A stretch of DNA of 64,000 nucleotides from Thermosipho ferrireducens (GTDB lineage: Bacteria; Thermotogota; Thermotogae; Thermotogales; Fervidobacteriaceae), in NCBI RefSeq assembly GCF_017358165.1, contig NZ_CP071446.1, forward strand, positions 1-64,000, written 5' to 3'. The notes beneath the pieces were generated by a model. That model was not told the origin of the DNA. It made no database searches and saw nothing but the letters and a program-made list of their open reading frames with translations. The translations under genes and the position numbers were made by a program. Below, one piece after another: positions 27,944 through 37,231 of the stretch (its first letter is position 1; each line of letters opens with the position of its first letter).

Positions 27944-29259
27944 TTTTTCCTACCCCCTCTCAGGGCTCTGTATACTTTCTTGGCAAGTTTAATAGATTTT
28001 ACATGTTCTATCTTAGCAGGACAGATATAAGAGCAGGATCCACATTCAATACAATCAAGAAGACCTATCTCCACAGCATCGTCAAATTTTCTTTTCTTTG
28101 ACAGAAGGTCCAGAAGGTAGGGTTGTAATCCCATTGGACATACTGTTACACAATAAGAACACCTGATACAAAAAGTACTCTTCTCTTTTTTTGGAATGAG
28201 TGTAGTAATTCCGTTGTTGCCTTTTACTATTGGAGTATCTAAGTTATTGATAGGTATTCCCATCATTGGCCCACCCATCAACACTTTTACATTTTCAATA
28301 TTTTCTTTAAAACCTCCGGCAAGATTATCAATTAACCACGAAATAGGAGTCCCAATGCGAACCCACCAATTTCCTGGAGTGTTGATAGCTTCACCTGTCA
28401 ACGTCAAACCTCTTTCAATTAATGGTTTACCATCCACTACTGCTTCTTTAATAGCAATCATTGTGCTGACATTTTGCACAACAACTCCAACGTCCATTGG
28501 TAATCCACCACGTGGAACTTTTCTATTTGTTATGGCATAAATTAACTGCTTTTCAGCCCCCTGTGGATACTTTGTTTTAAGAGGCACAACTTCCACTTTT
28601 CCACTCCAGATCTTTTTAAGGTGTTCTATAGCATCAAGCTTGTTATCCTCTATTCCTATATAAACCTTTTCCACTTCAAGGATTTTCTTAACAATTTCTA
28701 TACCTGCAAAAATATCTTCTGCTTTTTCCAACATCACTCTGTGATCAATGGTAAGATAAGGTTCACACTCAGCGCCGTTGATTATTAATGTGTCAATTTT
28801 CTTGTCTTTAGGAGGGTTAAGTTTTACATGCGTGGGAAACATAGCGCCACCAAGTCCAACTATACCAGCCTGTTTTATGATATCAAGCAGTTCCTCTTTA
28901 GAAAATTTCTCTGGATCTCCGTGTGGCAAGAGTTCCCACTCATCTTCACCTGTTCTTTCTATTGTTACAGCCTCTACAGCAACTCCATATATTACATTTG
29001 ATACCTTTTTAACATCTGTTACTGTACCCGTTACAGGTGAATGAACATATCCGGATATAAATCCATTTGGTTCTCCAATAACCTGACCAGTTTTTACTTT
29101 CTGACCAACTTCTACTACCACTTTTGCCGGTGCCCCCGCGTGTTGTTGCATAAAAATCACTACTTTTTCAGGCAACGGTGCAACTTTTATAGCAGAAGTT
29201 TTAGACAACTCCTTTCTATACGGTGGATGCACTCCACCCTTGAAAGTAGCAAGTTTCAA
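27940..29259 (-). CDS. rnfC: Rnf complex subunit RnfC
   Basis: Peripheral subunit (439 residues) that binds NADH/FMN and two [4Fe-4S] clusters. Seen: the N-terminal FKGGVHPPYRKE, a Gly-rich GLGGAMFPTHVKL flavin/NAD region, and two cluster motifs, CIRCSYCVTVCP and CIECGSCSYICP. TTG 29259 is taken as start: AGGAGGT lies 9 bases upstream and the protein then begins MKLATFKGG. The longer frame adds a hydrophobic stretch with no ribosome site. First gene of rnfCDGEA. Confidence 0.94.
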   Translation of the reverse strand: MKLATFKGGVHPPYRKELSKTSAIKVAPLPEKVVIFMQQHAGAPAKVVVEVGQKVKTGQVIGEPNGFISGYVHSPVTGTVTDVKKVSNVIYGVAVEAVTIERTGEDEWELLPHGDPEKFSKEELLDIIKQAGIVGLGGAMFPTHVKLNPPKDKKIDTLIINGAECEPYLTIDHRVMLEKAEDIFAGIEIVKKILEVEKVYIGIEDNKLDAIEHLKKIWSGKVEVVPLKTKYPQGAEKQLIYAITNRKVPRGGLPMDVGVVVQNVSTMIAIKEAVVDGKPLIERGLTLTGEAINTPGNWWVRIGTPISWLIDNLAGGFKENIENVKVLMGGPMMGIPINNLDTPIVKGNNGITTLIPKKEKSTFCIRCSYCVTVCPMGLQPYLLDLLSKKRKFDDAVEIGLLDCIECGSCSYICPAKIEHVKSIKLAKKVYRALRGGRKK

Positions 29260-29417
29260 GAATACCACACCTCCTTTCAATATCACATAAACTGCTAAAA
29301 TTATAGCATATACTCCAAAAATGCAATAAACGTGGTATACTTCTTTTAGACACTGTAACATTAATAGACAGCCTTTAAATTAACAATATCTTTGCCATTT
29401 TTATGTATCTATATGTA

Positions 29418-29426
29418 TGTTATAAT
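29418..29426 (+). promoter_or_regulatory. Extended -10 before the GGDEF-like gene
   Basis: TGTTATAAT matches an extended -10 and is 28 bp before the start codon at 29455. No clear -35 is present. The divergent rnfC/GGDEF-like spacer is about 195 bp. Confidence 0.55.
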
Positions 29427-29454
29427 TTAAAAAAATCGGTCTGGAGGAGATTTT

Positions 29455-29877
29455 ATGGAATATTTACTTAAATTATTAAACGGAAGCTGGATAGATGACG
29501 TTACAAGGTTACCAAACGGGGAATTTGCAAAAGAAATTCTGAATGTAATCAAAGATTCCAGGGAAGAATTTTTCATTATAAAAATAGTGCTTAATTTTCC
29601 GGCGGAAAAGGTAAACGAAAGCAATTTTGTTATAGCAAGAGCAGCTTCTGTTATAAAACACAGTGTAAGGCTTCCCAAAGATTTTGTTTGCAGGGTTAGC
29701 GAAAACGAGTTCTGGATATTATTACATGGGGTAAATAAAAATGTGGCAGAGCAAATTGCCACAAGAATAAAAGAATCTTTAGATTATTTATTGGTATCAT
29801 TTGGCAACAAACAGATAAAAATAAATACTGACATAAAAATAGAAAAGTTAGGAGGTGCACCAGATGAGTCTCAATGA
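29455..29877 (+). CDS. Degenerate GGDEF-like domain protein
   Basis: A 140-residue cytoplasmic protein laid out like a single GGDEF domain. VTRLPNGEFAKEIL matches the entry motif LTxLPNRxxF, and RVSENEFWILL stands where RxGGDEFxIL occurs in diguanylate cyclases. The first two Gly of the active site are replaced by Ser-Glu and the following Asp by Asn, so cyclase activity is unlikely; nucleotide sensing or a structural role are possible. GGAGG precedes ATG 29455. It overlaps valS by 14 bp, so it is translated together with a tRNA synthetase. Confidence 0.7.
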   Translation: MEYLLKLLNGSWIDDVTRLPNGEFAKEILNVIKDSREEFFIIKIVLNFPAEKVNESNFVIARAASVIKHSVRLPKDFVCRVSENEFWILLHGVNKNVAEQIATRIKESLDYLLVSFGNKQIKINTDIKIEKLGGAPDESQ

Positions 29878-32458
29878 AATAGGAATAAGATATGACCCGA
29901 AAAACATAGAAACGAAATGGTACAGTTTCTGGCTTGAAAAAGGTTACTTTTCTCCAAAAGAAGGTGAAGACACTTATACCATAGTCATTCCGCCTCCAAA
30001 CATAACCAGCAAGCTACACCTTGGACATGCCTTAAACATCACTCTGCAGGACATCCTCATAAGATTTAAAAGAATGCAGGGATACTCTGTTTTGTGGATT
30101 CCTGGAGAAGATCATGCGGGAATAGCCACACAGACAGCAGTGGAAAAATTCCTTGCAGCCAAAGGGCAACACAGAGAAGATCTTGGCAGAGAAAAGTTTG
30201 TTGAGATCGTCTGGGATTGGGCTAACACCTACAGAAAAACAATAAAAGATCAGATAATGTTAATAGGAGCTTCCGTTGACTGGAGTAGAGAAAGATTTAC
30301 TCTGGACGAGGGACTTTCAAAAGCTGTGAGAAAAGTATTTGTATCACTTTACAAAAAAGGACTGATTTATAAAGGAAAATATATAGTCAATTGGTGTCCG
30401 CGGTGTAAAACAGTACTTTCCGATGAAGAAGTGGAGTATTCAGAACATGACGGAAAACTTTATTACATAAAATACCCATTTGAAGGAGAAAATGGAGAAA
30501 TAATAATTGCAACGACACGCCCCGAAACAATGCTCGGTGATACTGCTGTAGCGGTTCATCCATCAGATGAACGATACAGAGCGTATATTGGTAAAACAGT
30601 AATACTACCGTTAATAGGAAGAAAATTAAAAATAATAGGCGATGTTCACGTAGATCCAAAATTTGGTACAGGTGCCCTTAAAGTGACTCCGGCACATGAT
30701 CCCAATGATTATTTGATAGGCCAGAGACATAATCTGGAATATGTAAACATATTTAACGAAGACATGACAATCAACGAAAATGGTGGGAAATACATAGGAC
30801 TTGATAGATATAAAGCTCGAGAAATGATAGTGGAAGACCTTGAAAAAGAAGGTTATCTGGTAAAGATAGAAAACATAAAACACTCAGTAGGCCATTGTTA
30901 TAGATGCAACACAGTAATTGAACCAATGTTAATGGATCAATGGTTCGTTAGTATGAAACCCCTTGCAGAAAAAGCAATAAAAGCAGTTGAAAATGATGAA
31001 ATAAAGTTTTATCCAGAACGCTGGAAAAAAGTATATCTAAACTGGATGTACGAAATAAGAGATTGGTGTATAAGCAGACAATTATGGTGGGGACATAGAA
31101 TTCCTGTGTGGTACTGTCAGGATTGTGGACACATAAATGTGGAAGAAAATGTGGAAAAATGTGAAAAGTGCGGAAGTACAAATATAAAGCAAGATGAAGA
31201 TGTCCTTGATACATGGTTCTCTTCGGCATTATGGCCAATAAGTACTCTTGGATGGCCTGAAATAACTGAAGATTTGAAAAGATTTTATCCCACAAATGTG
31301 CTGGTTACAGGTTTTGATATTATATTCTTCTGGGTCGCAAGAATGATAATGATGGGCTATGAATTCATGGATGAAAAGCCATTTAGTGATGTCTATATTC
31401 ATCAGCTGGTTCGGGATAAATATGGACGAAAAATGAGTAAGTCCCTTGGAAATGGAATAGACCCTGTAGAAGTTATAGAAAAATACGGTGCTGATCCAAT
31501 GAGATTTACACTTGCCATACTTGCAGCTCAGGGAAGAGACATCAATCTTGATGTAAAATACTTTGAAGTTTACAAAAAATTTGCCAACAAGATCTGGAAT
31601 GCTACAAGATTTGTACTTATGAACCTTGAAGATTACGAAGAAGTACCTTTAGAAAACTTAAAACTATCCGATAAGTGGATACTTTCAAGAACCCAAAAAG
31701 CGATTAAAAGAGTAACAGAAGCACTTGAATCTTATGAATTTAACATAGCTTCTCGTGAAATATATAATTTCTTCTGGGATGAATTGTGTGACTGGTATAT
31801 AGAATCTGTGAAGAAGAGACTTAGAAGTGAAGAAAAAAATCTTGTGCAAACAGTGCTGGTAAAAGTACTCGATACAAGTTTAAGATTATTGCACCCATTC
31901 ATGCCATTTATAACCGAAGAATTATGGCAGAAATTACCTGTTAAGGGTGAATCGGTAATGACAGTCAGCTGGCCTGAATACAATGAAAATTTCATAGATG
32001 AAGTGAGTGAAAGAAAATTTGACACATTAATGAAAATAATTAAAGGAATCCGAAATGTTCGAGCTGAAATGAACATACCACAGACTACAAAAGTTGAAAT
32101 AACAATTAAGGGAGAAATTAGTAAGGAAGAAGAAGCGTATTTGCATCATTTGGGAAATGTTTCAAAAATCGAGTACTCTGCAGAAAAACCAGCCCAAAGT
32201 GCCAGCGCTTATGTAGATGAAAAAATGGAAGTTTACGTAAAGTTAGGCGAATTAATAAATATCCAATCTGAGATAGAAAGGTTGAGCAAAAAAGTAAAAA
32301 AACTGGAACAGGATGCTGAAAAGTTTAGAAAAAAACTCTCTAATCAAAAATTCTTGAACGGTGCCCCTGAGGAAATCATAGAAGAAGCCCGGGAAAAACT
32401 TCAAAATATAGAAAATCAAATTACTAAAATAAGTGAAATCATAGAGAATCTCAGATAA
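29864..32458 (+). CDS. valS: Valyl-tRNA synthetase
   Basis: Class I aminoacyl-tRNA synthetase of 864 residues. HLGH of the HIGH motif is seen in PPPNITSKLHLGHA and KMSKS in GRKMSKSLGNG. The CP1 editing region (TTRPETMLGD) and a Cys pair cluster (YCQDCGH..CEKCGS) that may hold zinc are also present. The C-terminal 65 residues form the tRNA-binding coiled coil. ATG 29864 follows AGGAGGTG by 6 bases; the in-frame GTG at 29855 lies within that site. folC starts 15 bp downstream. Confidence 0.97.
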   Translation: MSLNEIGIRYDPKNIETKWYSFWLEKGYFSPKEGEDTYTIVIPPPNITSKLHLGHALNITLQDILIRFKRMQGYSVLWIPGEDHAGIATQTAVEKFLAAKGQHREDLGREKFVEIVWDWANTYRKTIKDQIMLIGASVDWSRERFTLDEGLSKAVRKVFVSLYKKGLIYKGKYIVNWCPRCKTVLSDEEVEYSEHDGKLYYIKYPFEGENGEIIIATTRPETMLGDTAVAVHPSDERYRAYIGKTVILPLIGRKLKIIGDVHVDPKFGTGALKVTPAHDPNDYLIGQRHNLEYVNIFNEDMTINENGGKYIGLDRYKAREMIVEDLEKEGYLVKIENIKHSVGHCYRCNTVIEPMLMDQWFVSMKPLAEKAIKAVENDEIKFYPERWKKVYLNWMYEIRDWCISRQLWWGHRIPVWYCQDCGHINVEENVEKCEKCGSTNIKQDEDVLDTWFSSALWPISTLGWPEITEDLKRFYPTNVLVTGFDIIFFWVARMIMMGYEFMDEKPFSDVYIHQLVRDKYGRKMSKSLGNGIDPVEVIEKYGADPMRFTLAILAAQGRDINLDVKYFEVYKKFANKIWNATRFVLMNLEDYEEVPLENLKLSDKWILSRTQKAIKRVTEALESYEFNIASREIYNFFWDELCDWYIESVKKRLRSEEKNLVQTVLVKVLDTSLRLLHPFMPFITEELWQKLPVKGESVMTVSWPEYNENFIDEVSERKFDTLMKIIKGIRNVRAEMNIPQTTKVEITIKGEISKEEEAYLHHLGNVSKIEYSAEKPAQSASAYVDEKMEVYVKLGELINIQSEIERLSKKVKKLEQDAEKFRKKLSNQKFLNGAPEEIIEEAREKLQNIENQITKISEIIENLR

Positions 32459-32473
32459 AAAAGAGGGATTTAC

Positions 32474-33778
32474 ATGGATTTCATAGATGCTCTCGAATAT
32501 TTATACCGGCAACGTCCGTATGGCAAAATAAAACTCGGGTTGTATAGAATAGAAGAACTTGTCGAAAAACTCGGACACCCGGAAAAAAAATTTAAAAGCG
32601 TTCATATAACAGGGTCTAATGGAAAAGGCAGTGTAACAACCTTCGTACATTATTTAATGAAAGAACATGGATACAAAGTGGGGGGATATATTTCTCCCCA
32701 CTTATCGACTATTTTTGAAAGGTTCCCGTTAAATGGTGGATACATTTCAAAAGATAGGTTTCTGGAAAGTTTTCTTAAAGTTAAAACTTCTTGCGAGGAA
32801 ATGGATAAAAAAGGCGAAGAATATGCCCCCAGTTTTTTTGAATTTACCACAGCACTTTCATTCCAAATTTGCGCTGATGAGGACGTCGATGCTGCTTCCA
32901 TAGAAGTAGGTTTGGGAGGGCGATACGATGCTACAAATGTTATAATTCCAAAAGTTTCAGTAATAGTTACAGTTTCACTGGAGCACACTAAAATACTGGG
33001 AAACACTATAGCAAAGATTGCTTTTGAAAAAGCAGGAATAATAAAAGAAAAAGTTCCTGTGGTACTGGGAAATCTCCCACCTGTTGCAAGAGATATTGTA
33101 CACCATGAAGCTCAAAAAAGACAGGCCCCGATATTTGAATACAAAAAAGACTTTGATTTTGAAGTAAAAGATTACAAATTCAATATGAACACTTTCGACT
33201 ATTTCGGAGATACAACTATCAAAAATATTCCAGTGAAAATGAATGGTACTCATCAGCCAATAAATGCTTCTATAGCTTTGAAAGTGTTTGAGATTTTCCA
33301 TGGGAAACTTGACAAAGATGCTGTAACCCGCGCTTTTAAAAATGCTTTTTTACCAGGACGATTTGAAATGTATAAAGGGTTTCTTTTTGATGGTTCACAC
33401 AATCCACAGGCTGCAGAAAAGTTTGTTGAAAATCTCTCACTTTATTTTCCAGACAAAACGAAAACTGCTATTATTGGAATACTCGACGACAAAGATAAAA
33501 ATTCTGTTTTGTCTACCCTATGTCCGGCATTTGATAAAATTATAATAACAAAACCACCTTCCCATAGAGCGGTGAACTCTTACGAAACTTATGAAATAGC
33601 CCGTCAATTACATGACAAAGTATCTTACATAGAAGATCCAATAAACGCTTTCGAGAGGCTAAAAACCATGGAAGGCGATTTAAAAATAATTGTTGGTTCC
33701 TTCTATTTAGTGGGATATATAAGAAGTTATCTTGAGAAAGGATTTGTTGATAAAGAATGGGATGTTATGCGGAGGTGA
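32474..33778 (+). CDS. folC: Folylpolyglutamate / dihydrofolate synthase
   Basis: A Mur-ligase-family enzyme adding glutamate to folates (434 residues). The P-loop is HITGSNGKGSVTT; GLGGRYDATNV and the C-terminal-domain motif DGSHNPQAAE are typical of FolC. It follows valS closely, a common arrangement, and its stop is 4 bp before the rsfS start. Confidence 0.95.
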   Translation: MDFIDALEYLYRQRPYGKIKLGLYRIEELVEKLGHPEKKFKSVHITGSNGKGSVTTFVHYLMKEHGYKVGGYISPHLSTIFERFPLNGGYISKDRFLESFLKVKTSCEEMDKKGEEYAPSFFEFTTALSFQICADEDVDAASIEVGLGGRYDATNVIIPKVSVIVTVSLEHTKILGNTIAKIAFEKAGIIKEKVPVVLGNLPPVARDIVHHEAQKRQAPIFEYKKDFDFEVKDYKFNMNTFDYFGDTTIKNIPVKMNGTHQPINASIALKVFEIFHGKLDKDAVTRAFKNAFLPGRFEMYKGFLFDGSHNPQAAEKFVENLSLYFPDKTKTAIIGILDDKDKNSVLSTLCPAFDKIIITKPPSHRAVNSYETYEIARQLHDKVSYIEDPINAFERLKTMEGDLKIIVGSFYLVGYIRSYLEKGFVDKEWDVMRR

Positions 33779-33782
33779 TTGG

Positions 33783-34130
33783 TTGAAAACTATAGAAATT
33801 ATCGAAAAAATATGGGCAAAACTTGTTGAAAAAGAGGCAATAGATCCCATTGTGCTTGATATGTCCCGTACAAACATTCCCACAGACTATTTTGTAATAA
33901 TGACTGCTAATAGTAATATTCATATGAAAAGTTTAAGAGAATCTATACTGGAATTACTTGAAGAGATAGGAAAAGAAGTTATATATTGGGACAAAGGCGA
34001 TGAGTACGATTGGCTTTTAATTGATGCGGCAGACATAGTAATCCATATTTTCACGCAAGATGCCAGGGAATTTTATGATCTTGAAGGGCTATGGATAGAC
34101 GCTGAAAGGATAAGGGTGCTTGAGAAATGA
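33783..34130 (+). CDS. rsfS: Ribosomal silencing factor RsfS (Iojap/YbeB)
   Basis: A 115-residue protein that binds ribosomal protein L14 and blocks subunit joining in starvation. The conserved core is seen as DMSRTNIPTDYFVIMTANS and later DEYDWLLIDAADIVIHIF. TTG 33783 is chosen: GGAGGTG, which overlaps the folC stop, ends 5 bases before it. mtaD starts within its stop codon (ATGA). Confidence 0.95.
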   Translation: MKTIEIIEKIWAKLVEKEAIDPIVLDMSRTNIPTDYFVIMTANSNIHMKSLRESILELLEEIGKEVIYWDKGDEYDWLLIDAADIVIHIFTQDAREFYDLEGLWIDAERIRVLEK

Positions 34131-35368
34131 TATTAAAAAATGGTCTGGTTTTTAAAAGCGATGAAAATACCCTTGAAAAGTTAGATCTGAGGATAGAGAA
34201 CGGAAAAATAAAAGAAATAGGAAATAACCTTATTGCCAGCAAATATGAAGAACTTTACGATTTAAATGACAAACTAATATTGCCTGGATTTATAAACACG
34301 CATACACACGCAGCAATGGTCATATTTAGAGGCATTGTTGAGGATAAATCGTTCGATGACTGGCTTTTTAAAAATATCATTCCGCTTGAGAGTAAACTCA
34401 CATCTGAAATAATATATTGGGCAACGCTCCTATCTCAAATGGAGATGGCAGCAAATGGTATAGTTGCATTTTGTGATATGTATATGTACGAAGAAGAAAC
34501 CGCCAAAGCTGTTGCAGATTTTGGTATGAAAGCACTTTTAACCAGAGGCCTTGTAGATGATAATGGAGATGATGGTGGAAGACTTGCTGAAAATTTAAAG
34601 CTTTATGAAAAATGGCATGGATACAATGAAAGGATTTACGTAGGCCTGGGTCCACACGCTCCATACACCTGCTCCATTGAATATCTAAAAAAAGTTTGCG
34701 ATATTGCAAAAAAGGAAAATATGGTTGTCACAATGCACTTGATGGAAAATTCCTGGGAAAAAGAAAAATTTTCTATAAACCAACTTCTAAAAGCAGGGTT
34801 AGCTGATATCCACTTTTTAGCCGTACACTGCGTGCACCTTGATGACAACGATATAAATCTGCTTGCAAATACTAACACCTATATTTCCCATAATCCTTCC
34901 AGTAATTTGAAACTTGGCAATGGTATAGCTCCTATTCAAAAGATGTTTGAAAAAGGTCTGAAAATAACGTTCGGTACCGATGGTGCAGCAAGCAATAATA
35001 GCTTGAATGTACTATTTGAGGCAAGACTTGCCTCACTGCTTCAGAAAAAGGATAATCCTGAAAATATGAAAGTGACAGATGTTTTAAATATGCTAACAAC
35101 AAATGGATACAATGCTCTTGGACTGACTGGAGGAAAAATAAAGGTGGGAGCAGACGCTGATCTGGTCGTTCTGGATTTAAACACTCCTTCTTTTTATCCA
35201 AAAGAAAATGTAATCAATCACATAATTCATTCCACACCAAAAGTTTATGCAACTATGGTAAAAGGAAAATTTTTATACATAAATGGTAAGTTTCCAACTG
35301 TAAACGCAGAGGAGGTTTATAAAAAATTTACGACTTTTTACAGGAAGGTTATAGGTACAGAAAATTAA
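34127..35368 (+). CDS. mtaD: 5'-methylthioadenosine/S-adenosylhomocysteine deaminase
   Basis: An amidohydrolase (413 residues) that deaminates MTA and SAH; T. maritima TM0936 is the characterised relative. Zinc ligands and catalytic residues fit: H59 and H61 in NTHTH, H204 and E207 in MHLMEN, a His in VHCVH (234-237), and D285 in FGTDGAASN. ATG 34127 overlaps the rsfS stop. The 3' end overlaps the next gene's proposed start by 43 bp. Confidence 0.92.
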   Translation: MILKNGLVFKSDENTLEKLDLRIENGKIKEIGNNLIASKYEELYDLNDKLILPGFINTHTHAAMVIFRGIVEDKSFDDWLFKNIIPLESKLTSEIIYWATLLSQMEMAANGIVAFCDMYMYEEETAKAVADFGMKALLTRGLVDDNGDDGGRLAENLKLYEKWHGYNERIYVGLGPHAPYTCSIEYLKKVCDIAKKENMVVTMHLMENSWEKEKFSINQLLKAGLADIHFLAVHCVHLDDNDINLLANTNTYISHNPSSNLKLGNGIAPIQKMFEKGLKITFGTDGAASNNSLNVLFEARLASLLQKKDNPENMKVTDVLNMLTTNGYNALGLTGGKIKVGADADLVVLDLNTPSFYPKENVINHIIHSTPKVYATMVKGKFLYINGKFPTVNAEEVYKKFTTFYRKVIGTEN

Positions 35369-36279
35369 GTGTAGAACTAAAAAAAAAGTACGGTGAAAAA
35401 GTTTACAGACTCCCAATAAATGCAGGGTTTTCCTGTCCAAATCGTGAGGATGGAAAACCTGGATGTTTATTTTGTGATGAAACAGGAAGTGGGTTTACTA
35501 CTATAAAAGGTATTGATATTAAATCTCAAATTGCGGAAATGAAAGAAAGATATTTCAAAAGAGGAATCAAAAAATTCATAGCATATTTTCAGAATTATTC
35601 AAATACATACGCATCACCAGAAGTACTCAAAGAGATTTATTATCAAGCTATAGACAAGGATATCGTTCAAATTTCCATTTCAACACGCCCTGACTGTGTA
35701 TCAGACGAGATACTTGATTTGCTTGAGCAGCTTAGAAATAAAATTGAAGTTTCAATAGAAATGGGTCTGCAAACTGCCAATTATCACACATTAGTGAAAA
35801 TGAACAGAGGTCATACACTCGCTGAATACATAAATGCTGCCATGAAAATTAAAAACAGAGATTTTGAACTTGTTTCTCATGTAATTCTGAATCTTCCAGA
35901 GGATAATATGTTAGATGTCATTGAAACTGCAAAAATCTTATCTGTCCTTGGTGTTGATGGAGTAAAAATCCATTCTCTTTATATAGTAGAAAACACAATC
36001 CTGGGAAAAATGTATAAAAAAGAGAAAATCAAAATAGGTACACTTGAAGATTACATAGAAAGGACTGTTAGATTTTTAGAATATTTATCTCCAGAAATTG
36101 TAATACATAGATTAGTTGCTGATCCACCAAAAGAAGGCACAATATTTGGAAACTGGAATAAACCGAAGATCCAGATTATAAACTTGATAGAAAAAGCTCT
36201 TGAGGAAAAAAATACATATCAGGGAAAAAGATTTCTAAGCTGGTATACTCCCAAAACTGAAAAGTTCAAAAAGCAGTGA
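35326..36279 (+). CDS. TIGR01212/YtqA-type radical SAM protein, apparent ATT start
   Basis: A radical SAM enzyme of 317 residues. The cluster ligands are C37, C47 and C50 in GFSCPNREDG and PGCLFC, followed by STRPDCVSDE and IEMGLQTAN, all typical of the YtqA/TIGR01212 family, whose substrate is not settled. The conserved Cys region lies upstream of the first ATG (35539). Between the last stop in frame (35320) and that region there is no ATG, GTG, TTG or CTG. ATT at 35326 lies 10 bases after GGAGG (311-315), inside mtaD, and gives a normal N-terminus. It is the best start candidate. Confidence 0.82.
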   Translation: MYDFLQEGYRYRKLSVELKKKYGEKVYRLPINAGFSCPNREDGKPGCLFCDETGSGFTTIKGIDIKSQIAEMKERYFKRGIKKFIAYFQNYSNTYASPEVLKEIYYQAIDKDIVQISISTRPDCVSDEILDLLEQLRNKIEVSIEMGLQTANYHTLVKMNRGHTLAEYINAAMKIKNRDFELVSHVILNLPEDNMLDVIETAKILSVLGVDGVKIHSLYIVENTILGKMYKKEKIKIGTLEDYIERTVRFLEYLSPEIVIHRLVADPPKEGTIFGNWNKPKIQIINLIEKALEEKNTYQGKRFLSWYTPKTEKFKKQ

Positions 36280-37013
36280 TTTATATGCTTTATATTGGAA
36301 CATCAGGGTGGAGTTATGAGCACTGGAAAAATATTTTTTACCCGGAAAATCTCGAAAAAAGTGAATGGTTGAAGTACTATTCTAACCATTTTAATACAGT
36401 GGAAGTTAACGCAACATTTTATAGACTTCCCTTTGAAAATATAGTTAAAAGCTGGTACAGAAAAACACCAAAAAGTTTTTCTTTTTCAATAAAGGGTCCA
36501 CGATTTATTACTCACAAGCAAAAATTAAAAAACATTTCAGGCCATTTAGAAAAATTCATTAAAAGAGTTAACTTTCTAAATGAAAAGTTAAAAGTTATAT
36601 TATGGCAATTACCCCCATCTTTAAAAGCAGACGAGTTACTTTTAAATGAGTTTATTGGCCTTCTTCCAAAACATGTAAAACACACTATTGAATTTAGACA
36701 TCCTTCCTGGTTTACTGATAACATATTCAATCTATTAAAAGAAAACAATGTAAGTTTTTGTATTACCGATTCTTCAAGATATAAAGGATTATGGATAAAA
36801 ACTACTGATTTTGTCTATGTAAGGCTCCACGGTCCCGCAAAATTATACGCATCAGAATACGGTGAAACACTTTTAAAAGACTTTGCAAGAAAAATTCGAG
36901 AGTTTAATTGCAAAACTTATATCTATTTCAACAACGATTTTAATGGTTACGCTTTAAAAGATGCAAAAATGTTAATAGAAATTCTGAAAAAGAGTAACTT
37001 CTATTCAGTGTAA
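36276..37013 (+). CDS. DUF72 (YecE-like) TIM-barrel protein
   Basis: A 245-residue protein with the family opening LYIGTSGWSYEHWKN, the substrate-cavity motif VEVNATFYRLP, and IEFRHPSW, as well as VYVRLHGPAKLY and YIYFNNDFNGYA. The fold is a TIM barrel; the reaction is unknown. GTG 36276 overlaps the previous stop (GTGA), but ATG 36285 is equally possible since neither has a clear ribosome site. It is the last gene of the valS run; a repeat cluster starts just after the stop. Confidence 0.88.
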   Translation: MIYMLYIGTSGWSYEHWKNIFYPENLEKSEWLKYYSNHFNTVEVNATFYRLPFENIVKSWYRKTPKSFSFSIKGPRFITHKQKLKNISGHLEKFIKRVNFLNEKLKVILWQLPPSLKADELLLNEFIGLLPKHVKHTIEFRHPSWFTDNIFNLLKENNVSFCITDSSRYKGLWIKTTDFVYVRLHGPAKLYASEYGETLLKDFARKIREFNCKTYIYFNNDFNGYALKDAKMLIEILKKSNFYSV

Positions 37014-37200
37014 GATTCTTCGTCACTTCCTTCCTCAGGATGACAGAAAACAGCGATGGTTAGCGAGAGTTAGCGAGGTTGGCATTCTCAAAACATGTCA
37101 TTCCAAGGGGGAAGACGGCGAGGAATCCACCACCCATGTCATTCCGAACCCGAAGGGTGAGGAATCTTAATTTAGCGAAATTGACGAAAGCAGGAAAGAA
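37014..37200. repeat. Interspersed hairpin repeat cluster, copy 2 (left edge of island)
   Basis: About 150 bp that is, in reverse complement, highly similar to part of the repeats at 42.1 and 45.8 kb. It includes the hairpin with ATTCC/GGAAT arms around ACCCGAAGGGT and TTAGCGAG-type short repeats. It fills the gap between DUF72 and the convergent AAA/nuclease gene. Confidence 0.85.
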
Positions 37201-37231
37201 TTGGTAAACCAAACATCCCACGCAACTATTT

